Assembly (NCBI GenBank): GCA_001983455.1
Contig: LJDB01000055.1
Coordinates: 40,846-91,858, forward strand
Length of the DNA stretch: 51,013 bases
Direction: 5' to 3'
Source of the DNA: Candidatus Epulonipiscium fishelsonii
Lineage (GTDB): Bacteria > Bacillota > Clostridia > Lachnospirales > Cellulosilyticaceae
The position numbers and the translations under genes are program-made. Positions 41,032 to 48,504 of this stretch are shown piece by piece. The notes under the pieces were generated by a model. It was not told the DNA's origin, searched no databases, and was given only the letters and a program-made list of their open reading frames with translations. Every line of letters begins with the position of its first letter. Within the stretch, counting starts at the first letter, position 1.

Positions 41032-44000
41032 TTATTCCATCGTAACCCACTTATTTATACTATATAAATAAATTAATTTTTCTTGCACAGGTAAATTTAA
41101 GATATCACTAAGGGACAGAGCGTATAAATCTAGTTGAAGCTGGTATGTTTTTTTGATTCTACTTATTTCTTCTTCCAGAATTTGCTGGTTTATATAATCA
41201 CTTTTATAGTCAATAAGGGTAATATTTCCATTTTCGATAAAGCAAGCATCAATTACGCCATGAAGAACAATTTTTTCAGATTGATATTTTTGGTCAATAA
41301 TTTGTGCATCAAGCAAATATACAAAAGATTTTTCTTTAAAAGATATTTCTGCTTTTCTCATTCGGTTTATCACATCTGATTGAGCAAAAGCCTCCAGTCG
41401 TTTATAATTTATAATATTTTTCACTTCAGGAGAAAGTTTATTTAAATTTATTAGTCTATTAATTTCGTCTTGTAATGCGTTCCTTGATTGATACTTTAAA
41501 TAGTCTACTCTTTCAAAAACTTCATGAATTAAAGTTCCTTTTGCAACACCTTTAATAGGAATATCTTTTTTTATAAACCTTGGTTCAGGCCTAACTTGCT
41601 CAAAGTTACTTTGACCTTGTTTAATTTCTTTTAAATCAGAAATAGAAATTGTATTTGGAAGATTAATGATATCATTATATTTATAAAAAAAGTCTAGTCT
41701 ACTATAAATTTGATCTCTATGTCCACTGTAATCAATAGTGTTATTTTGATTTAGTAAAGTGTCTAGCTCGTTCTTTGCTCTATCTTCATCTTGCTTTAAT
41801 TGAACTTCTTTTTCGTTCCAAATCTTGATATCCCAAGTGGATTTTCCATTAAATTCAAAATTCACATTATTATTTTGCACTATGCTTATAACATTTTTTA
41901 GTGAAACAATGCTTTTTCCAATCCAATTTAATTCGCTACTATTAGTTTTTAATCCATTTAATAATATTTGTTCTTCATTTCTATTGCCGTAATTAAGCCA
42001 CTTCTGTAACACTTTATTATACGAAGAAATGCTTCCTGTAATAAACAACTTTTCTCTAGCACGAGTCAGTGCAACATACAAAATTCTCATTTCTTCAGAT
42101 AAGCTTTCCTGCTTAATAGCCTGCTTAATAGCACTATAAGGTAAAGTTTCATATTTAAAATTATCTTCTAAATATTTAGCTCCAATACCTAGTTCATGAT
42201 GAAGCAGTAATTCGCCCTGCAAATCCTTGCTGCTAAATCCTTTATGAGTTTCGCACACAAATACAATAGGAAATTCCAATCCTTTACTTTTGTGGATTGT
42301 TAAAATACGTACTACGTTTTCACTGGTAGACACTTTAGCTTGTTCCAGCTTATCTCCAACTTTGTCTACCTTTTTTAGATATTGTAAAAAGTTAAATAGT
42401 CCACTCTCTACTCGTTCTTCATATTTAGTTGCGTGTATTTTAAGCAATCTTAAATTTGCCTGACGTTTCTTTCCGTCTTTTAACATCCCTACATATCTAT
42501 AATATCCGCTTTCCGTATACAATCGGCTTATTAAGTCCTCAAGAGTAGTAGCGGTATTTAATTTTCTAAATGAATGTATTAAATCATAAAACCATCTGAT
42601 TGAAACAATTGTACCTTCTTCCACATGAGCAGTGTCCAGTAAGTATTGTTGAAGACATGTATAAAAATGCTCTTGTGGAGCTGTATTTTTAATATATACT
42701 AAATCATCCAGTGAAGCTCCTACAATAGGGGAACGTAATACTGCAAGTAGAGGTATATCTTGCAATGGGTTATCTATAATCTGTAACATACTAAGCATAA
42801 ATTTAATTTCATTTGCTTCTAAAAATGGAGAGTCTATTTCGATATGTGCTTCAATATCCCTTTGTACAAGTGCTTCTTCAAAATAAGTGGAGGATGCTTT
42901 TGCTCGCAGTAAAATAGCGATATCCTTCGGTTGCACATCTCTATATTCTTTTAAATCTGTATCAAAGATTTTTTTAGGATTTCCTTCTCCTTTTAGAATT
43001 TTATCTATAATTGTAGCCACCATTTCTGCTTCTAAATGGGATGAAATATATTCACTTGTTACGTTTGCTTGTTGTTCTTGCTCTTCCAGCAAATTAGTCT
43101 GAATAAGGTGCATTTCAACTTTATCTGATACAAAACTTGGGTCCACTTCAGTTTCGTTATACAAATTACCAACTTTTAGTTTTGCGTCATCATCATATGT
43201 TATACCACCAAGCTTAGGACTCATAATTTGAGAGAAAATATCGTTTATAGCATTAACAATATTTTCTCTACTTCTAAAGTTTTGAGATAAATCAACGCAT
43301 ACATTTTTCTCTTTTATATCAGTGCTTGTAGCTTTTGCCCAAGTCTGATACTTTTTAATAAATATATTGGGGTTGGCAAGTCTAAACTTATATATACTTT
43401 GTTTCACATCACCCACCATAAACTGAGTTGCACCGTGTTCACTAGCTTTTGCAATTGAGCCCAATATTATTTCTTGAACATTATTACAATCTTGATATTC
43501 ATCGATATATACTTCTTTATAATATTTAGATAGTTCAATAGCTACATCAGTGTAATATAGTTGCTCATTTTCATCTAATCCTACTAGCAACTTCAAAGCA
43601 TAATGTTCTAGGTCGTTATAATCTACTATTCCTCTATCTCTTTTTGCTATAGAGAACTCTTTATTGTATAGCTTAACAATTCTAACGACTTCTTCAATTA
43701 CCTTATTAGAAAGAATAGACTGGTCAATGAAATCTTTATCTAAAAATGTTACTAAAGTATCTTTAATTTTTATCACTAACTCTTTTGCTGTTGCCCTATA
43801 ATCCTTAACTTGAGCGTTTATATCAGCATTACAATCTTGTCTTTTATTTGTAAGCCGTTGAAATTTCACTGCGTTTATAGATGTAGCAAGAGTTTGTAGA
43901 TTGGAAACATTTAAAGATTTCAATTGTTGCTGTTCATCTACTATTAAATCTAGGTGTAAATAAGGGCCATTTGGTTCTTTACACAGTCTAATGATATTAT

Positions 44001-44715
44001 CATAAAGTGAAATAATATCTGATATTTCACTTTTCATATTTTCAAGCATAGTGGTTGCCCATATACTTTTTGTGATGTCTTTTAATTCTTTTAACATGTC
44101 TACTTTTTGGTTGAGCCATAGTGTAGGGAAAACAGTACTTTTAGAAAATTTATCTATCTTTAATATTATTGCAATTAAATTATCCAAACCTCTTAGGTTT
44201 GTAAAAGTATCTATTACTTGGTAAAATACTTCGTTATTATTTTCTTTATCAAATTGTTCTTCCAAAACTTTTTCAGCAATATCAAGCTCTAGTGCGGCTA
44301 CTTCTGCTTCTGAACCAATTTTTACATTTGGATCAATATTTATTTTGCTAAAATATGAAGTGATAATTTTTTTGCAAAATGAGTGTATAGTAGAAATTGA
44401 TGCTTGTGGCAAAATTTCAATTTGATATTCAAGGTGCTTCAATAAATTTAAATCATTATCATTCATCAAATCTGCTTGTTGAAATTGTTCAATTTCAGCT
44501 GATATTTTGTTGAAAACTCTTTCTTTCATTTCATCAGCAGCCGACTTTGTAAAAGTTACAACTAGAAATCTGTCTACATTAATAAACTCATCTTTTATTC
44601 TTCTGAATATACGTTCAGCTAATACGGCAGTTTTGCCAGAGCCTGCTGCTGCTGATACCAATATATTTTTGTCTCTAAGTTCAATTGCTGTTTGTTGTGC
44701 TTTAGTCCATTTCAT
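41032..44715 (-). CDS. addA: ATP-dependent helicase/nuclease subunit A
   Basis: 1227 residues, UvrD-like: Walker A AAAGSGKTAVLAERI (22-36), motif II VYIDEYQDCN, motif III MVGDVKQSIYKFR, motif V ILTIHKSKGLEFPIVFV, motif VI EEMRILYVALTRAREKL, and a C-terminal RecB-type nuclease motif TLIDYKSDYI. With AddB it resects double-strand ends to a Chi site for RecA loading, replacing RecBCD. The start lies inside the end of addB (14-base overlap), so expression is coupled. Confidence 0.96.
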   Translation of the reverse strand: MKWTKAQQTAIELRDKNILVSAAAGSGKTAVLAERIFRRIKDEFINVDRFLVVTFTKSAADEMKERVFNKISAEIEQFQQADLMNDNDLNLLKHLEYQIEILPQASISTIHSFCKKIITSYFSKINIDPNVKIGSEAEVAALELDIAEKVLEEQFDKENNNEVFYQVIDTFTNLRGLDNLIAIILKIDKFSKSTVFPTLWLNQKVDMLKELKDITKSIWATTMLENMKSEISDIISLYDNIIRLCKEPNGPYLHLDLIVDEQQQLKSLNVSNLQTLATSINAVKFQRLTNKRQDCNADINAQVKDYRATAKELVIKIKDTLVTFLDKDFIDQSILSNKVIEEVVRIVKLYNKEFSIAKRDRGIVDYNDLEHYALKLLVGLDENEQLYYTDVAIELSKYYKEVYIDEYQDCNNVQEIILGSIAKASEHGATQFMVGDVKQSIYKFRLANPNIFIKKYQTWAKATSTDIKEKNVCVDLSQNFRSRENIVNAINDIFSQIMSPKLGGITYDDDAKLKVGNLYNETEVDPSFVSDKVEMHLIQTNLLEEQEQQANVTSEYISSHLEAEMVATIIDKILKGEGNPKKIFDTDLKEYRDVQPKDIAILLRAKASSTYFEEALVQRDIEAHIEIDSPFLEANEIKFMLSMLQIIDNPLQDIPLLAVLRSPIVGASLDDLVYIKNTAPQEHFYTCLQQYLLDTAHVEEGTIVSIRWFYDLIHSFRKLNTATTLEDLISRLYTESGYYRYVGMLKDGKKRQANLRLLKIHATKYEERVESGLFNFLQYLKKVDKVGDKLEQAKVSTSENVVRILTIHKSKGLEFPIVFVCETHKGFSSKDLQGELLLHHELGIGAKYLEDNFKYETLPYSAIKQAIKQESLSEEMRILYVALTRAREKLFITGSISSYNKVLQKWLNYGNRNEEQILLNGLKTNSSELNWIGKSIVSLKNVISIVQNNNVNFEFNGKSTWDIKIWNEKEVQLKQDEDRAKNELDTLLNQNNTIDYSGHRDQIYSRLDFFYKYNDIINLPNTISISDLKEIKQGQSNFEQVRPEPRFIKKDIPIKGVAKGTLIHEVFERVDYLKYQSRNALQDEINRLINLNKLSPEVKNIINYKRLEAFAQSDVINRMRKAEISFKEKSFVYLLDAQIIDQKYQSEKIVLHGVIDACFIENGNITLIDYKSDYINQQILEEEISRIKKTYQLQLDLYALSLSDILNLPVQEKLIYLYSINKWVTME

Positions 44716-47700
44716 TGTTTTTTACCTCACATTTTATCAAGTTCCAAATGTTTTTCTTGTTCAAACTCTCCAAGTTGTCATATCCGTTTCTTTTATCTTT
44801 GTTATTAAATTGGCAAATTAAGTTATATTGACAATACTCACAGGCGTTTTTTCCTTTAAGATTATATGGAGTTGCACTAACTTTTCCGCTTATTATATCA
44901 TTACCCAGATCTTTAATTTTTTTATAAATAAATTTTCTTAAGTCATCAAATAAATTTTCGTCTACTACTTGAGAATATGAGTCTAGTGTGCCATCTTTTT
45001 TAAACTTAACAGGAATTATATTGCCTGTTATCTTTTCGTCAAAAGCTTCGATAACTTCTTGATTTGCTAGTGTTAATCCAGAAAGTTTAAATTGCTTTAT
45101 TAAGTCTATTTCCTTAATATCTTTAAGTTTGTTAAGTTCACTAGTTTTTACATCTATATTAAAATAAAACATTCCTGCTGGCTTAGCATCTTGGTTAAGT
45201 TTAAGGTAAGCGTCCAAATATAATAACAATTGAAGTTGTAATCCATAATACATTTCTAGTAAATCAAACTTTTTTTGGCCAGACTTATAGTCTATTATTT
45301 TGCTATATTCTTCGCCAAAACTGGTATAAACATCCACTCTATCAATCTTTCCTTTTAGATAAAGTGTATTTTCTCCAAGATTGATAGCAATAGGAGTTAG
45401 TGCAAAGTCAACTTCATATTCTTTGGGTTCAAACTTGCCTTGCAAAAGTTGATAAGTTAGGGCGTTTATTGCTCGGCCTGTGATGTTTTCAATTCTGTAT
45501 GAAGTGTATTTTCCTCTACCACTTTCAATTTCGGCTGCATTATATTGTTTTAAGCTGTGTTCTACAGCACTTTTTAAACATTCTTCTCGTTCTGATTGTT
45601 CGGCTGTGGTCCAAGTTTTGTTTATTTTACTAAGTTCTTTTGGATATGTTTCTAAGATTGAATGAAAAATCTGGCCGATATCAGCACTATTCCATTGAAA
45701 AATTTTTCTTTCGGACGCTTTTAATCCATATTTTAAGAAGTAGCAACAAGCACATTTCCTAAAAGTTTCTAGTTTAGAGACAGAGGTGTTTAAACTGTTT
45801 GGATATAATAACTTAGCTGTTTTTTTATCTAGGTAATCTTGTTGCGTTACAAAGGTCAATCGTTCTGAAATAGCTTTTACACGGGGTTTCCATAGAGGAT
45901 TCTGTAAATACCAACCTAACATGTCTCGCCATTCGTTTTCAAGTTGAATATGGTTTTCTAAAAACATTCTGACATTTTTCCCAAGTTCACCAAATGTTGC
46001 ATTGGGTGAATATATCCCATTAGATATAGTAGTTTCACTTTCTGTAAACATCTTTTTGATTTTATAGTATAATGTTGATGGTTTGATAGATTTTCCACTC
46101 TCATCATTTAGTGGTGCTGTAAGCAGGAGCTTATGTTTTGCACGGGTTAAAGCTGTAAACATAGACAGTTCCGTTTTATAAGTTTCATCTTGCATAAAGG
46201 TCTGATATGTCTTGTCATTTTCCTGATGTTCATACGCATGTTTTAACATCATCTCATCCATTTTTGAAAATAGGGGTCTATCCTCATTAATTTTTGGTAA
46301 CACACCTTCATTAACTCCCATCAAGAAGACTATGTTTTGTTGTGGAAGCCTAGTTCTACAAATTGTTCCAATCAAGACTTGATCTTGTGAAGCGGGGATA
46401 ATACCCATCTTAATGTAACTGAAACTAGTTGCCAAAATTTGCTTATATGTTAATAAAGAAACTTTTTCATCTCCCAATATATCAACCAAGCGTTCAAATA
46501 CCTCAATTACTTGGTTCCAAATTTGGCTGTTTTCAAGCTCTTGAGCAATGTTACCATGCAACCTATGATATACAACTTTCTGCTCAACCTGTTCATATGC
46601 ATTAATACTGTTAAGGAAATGATAAATCACACAGCTTATCTTTTCTACCGTAAGCTTTCCTTTATCCAAGTAAAGTTCGTTTTCAACAGATTTAATGATT
46701 TCTACAATGCTAAGTCTAAGCTGATTTAGTTCTTCCAAATCTTCCTCACCATAAGCCCATTCTGTAAGCCACTTTTTGCGGGTCTTTATACCATGTGCAA
46801 GAATATAATTTTCTATTTTATCGATTTGTTCAGATGAAAAAGGTAGCGTTTGAGTTTTTAATAACTGACTTATTGACTTATAGCTCCAAGAACTTATCAT
46901 TATATCTAGTAAACTTATGATAGTTGTCACTAGGCTGTTTGTATGAATATTTCTCTTTTCATCCAAAAAATAAGGTATTTCATATTCTTTAAAAATTGTT
47001 TCTACATAGGATCTATACCTAGATATATCTCCAACTAAAATAACAATTTCGTTATATCTATATTGTTGGTCTATAACAAAGCTCTTAATTTGCTTCGCTA
47101 TTTCTTCCACCTCAACAGCTATACTTGGATATTTACATAACTTTATACTGCTACTTGTTTTAGCTGTATATTTTCTATATGGATTTATATATTGTTCTTG
47201 CAGTAACTTTAAATCTGGGTCGATTTGCATATTTGATAGCTCACAAAATCTTGTTGTAACCTCAATATCATTTGGCTTACACATTTTTGAGATAATTTTA
47301 AAAGTATTTATACTTTCAAAGAATATGTTGTTTTGATGTAGCAAATCGTTATCGGAATACATTTTATCTGCTGGTAAAGTGATGCTTATGCTATCAGATT
47401 GCAAAGCTAGTTGAATTAAAATATTTAGTTGTACTTGTGTAAAGCTGTAAAATCCATCAACCCAAATTTTTGCTCCTTTAAATAAATTTTCATTTTTTAA
47501 TATATCAATTAGTACTTCGCCACTTTTTTCTACTGTTAAAAATTTGTTGTGTATATACTCTTCAAACCAGGTGTAAATTTTTGATATATCTCTAGTCTTG
47601 GCTTTTAATACAGAAGAAACTCCTTCTTTTTGTTCCAAATTAATTAGTTCTTTATGTCCAATACCACTTTGTTCACAACTAGTTATAAATTGGTTGAGAT

Positions 47701-48046
47701 AATCAAGAAATCCATATTGACTTCTTGAAAAAATCTCTAGTTCTTTTTTGTGGGTTTCTATAAGCTTTTTCAATATAATAATTCTTTCAAGCTCATCAAT
47801 AATTGGTGTTTTTCTAAATATTTCACTTTTTAGTCCATATTTTACTAAGTTTTTAAAACTTAATACTTCTGCAAATAACAATCCATGATTTAGTTTCAAA
47901 GATAATTCCCATTGTATTTGTAGATTAAATTGTTCAGGTACTAGTAAAATTAATTTTTGATACTTATTCTTTTGTAGTTCTTGTTCAATTTGTGAATAAC
48001 ATAGCGAAGTTTTTCCGCTTCCAAATTTACCAAATATAATTTCCAT
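44702..48046 (-). CDS. addB: ATP-dependent nuclease subunit B
   Basis: 1114 residues: Walker A GKFGSGKTSL at the N-terminus (6-15), a degenerate helicase region with TALTRAKHKLLLTAP, and a C-terminal nuclease with SKIIDYKSGQKKFDL. An iron-sulfur staple is predicted from one Cys before the nuclease (in FRKCACCYFLKYGL) and three after it (ACEYCQYNLICQF). Partner of AddA in double-strand break repair. RBS GAGAGGTG. First gene of the pair; the promoter could not be fixed. Confidence 0.96.
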   Translation of the reverse strand: MEIIFGKFGSGKTSLCYSQIEQELQKNKYQKLILLVPEQFNLQIQWELSLKLNHGLLFAEVLSFKNLVKYGLKSEIFRKTPIIDELERIIILKKLIETHKKELEIFSRSQYGFLDYLNQFITSCEQSGIGHKELINLEQKEGVSSVLKAKTRDISKIYTWFEEYIHNKFLTVEKSGEVLIDILKNENLFKGAKIWVDGFYSFTQVQLNILIQLALQSDSISITLPADKMYSDNDLLHQNNIFFESINTFKIISKMCKPNDIEVTTRFCELSNMQIDPDLKLLQEQYINPYRKYTAKTSSSIKLCKYPSIAVEVEEIAKQIKSFVIDQQYRYNEIVILVGDISRYRSYVETIFKEYEIPYFLDEKRNIHTNSLVTTIISLLDIMISSWSYKSISQLLKTQTLPFSSEQIDKIENYILAHGIKTRKKWLTEWAYGEEDLEELNQLRLSIVEIIKSVENELYLDKGKLTVEKISCVIYHFLNSINAYEQVEQKVVYHRLHGNIAQELENSQIWNQVIEVFERLVDILGDEKVSLLTYKQILATSFSYIKMGIIPASQDQVLIGTICRTRLPQQNIVFLMGVNEGVLPKINEDRPLFSKMDEMMLKHAYEHQENDKTYQTFMQDETYKTELSMFTALTRAKHKLLLTAPLNDESGKSIKPSTLYYKIKKMFTESETTISNGIYSPNATFGELGKNVRMFLENHIQLENEWRDMLGWYLQNPLWKPRVKAISERLTFVTQQDYLDKKTAKLLYPNSLNTSVSKLETFRKCACCYFLKYGLKASERKIFQWNSADIGQIFHSILETYPKELSKINKTWTTAEQSEREECLKSAVEHSLKQYNAAEIESGRGKYTSYRIENITGRAINALTYQLLQGKFEPKEYEVDFALTPIAINLGENTLYLKGKIDRVDVYTSFGEEYSKIIDYKSGQKKFDLLEMYYGLQLQLLLYLDAYLKLNQDAKPAGMFYFNIDVKTSELNKLKDIKEIDLIKQFKLSGLTLANQEVIEAFDEKITGNIIPVKFKKDGTLDSYSQVVDENLFDDLRKFIYKKIKDLGNDIISGKVSATPYNLKGKNACEYCQYNLICQFNNKDKRNGYDNLESLNKKNIWNLIKCEVKNNEMD

Positions 48047-48215
48047 TGTTTCACCTCTCGAATAATATTATTACCATTAAGTATCTTCTATATAACACAC
48101 TTTAGATATCACGATTACTATTTCTATTTATACTACGTTGTTGAATGATGATATCACATTAATGAATAAAGAGGGGAGCTGTAACAAGCTATATACAAAA
48201 TTTAGGAAAAAATAC
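48047..48215. other. Divergent intergenic region between addB and the SLH gene
   Basis: It should hold the addB promoter. Several palindromic words with GATATC are visible (near 48106 and 48150) and TATA-like boxes, but no -35/-10 pair I trust. Confidence 0.35.
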
Positions 48216-48244
48216 TTGACTACAGGGATGGGGCGTGTTAGTAT
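48216..48244 (+). promoter_or_regulatory. Promoter of the right-hand SLH protein gene
   Basis: TTGACT (48216-48221), 17 bases, TAGTAT (48239-48244). It implies an untranslated leader of about 250 bases, as is common for abundant surface-layer mRNAs. Confidence 0.65.
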
Positions 48245-48330
48245 TAACGTGTAGTTTAAAATTAAAATAAGTTTAAAAATATGATTTTTATAATATTAAA
48301 AACAATTACAGTGTTATGATATAGATAAAT

Positions 48331-48412
48331 AGTGGTTGTTTATGCATTTATATAATACTGTGTAAAACTAGTGGTTGTTTATGCATTTATATAATACTGT
48401 GTAAAACTAGTG
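48331..48412 (+). repeat. 39-bp tandem duplication in the SLH gene leader
   Basis: Two identical 39-bp units (48331-48369 and 48370-48408), each beginning AGTGGTTGTTTATGC and containing TATAATAC, then the first bases of a third. Either a duplicated promoter element or a leader mRNA repeat. Confidence 0.9.
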
Positions 48413-48504
48413 GGATTAACAGTAATAAAACGCTATTATTAATCATTAAAAATATATGATTTAATTGATAACAATTTTATAAGAACATTCGGAGGAAAAT
48501 ATAT

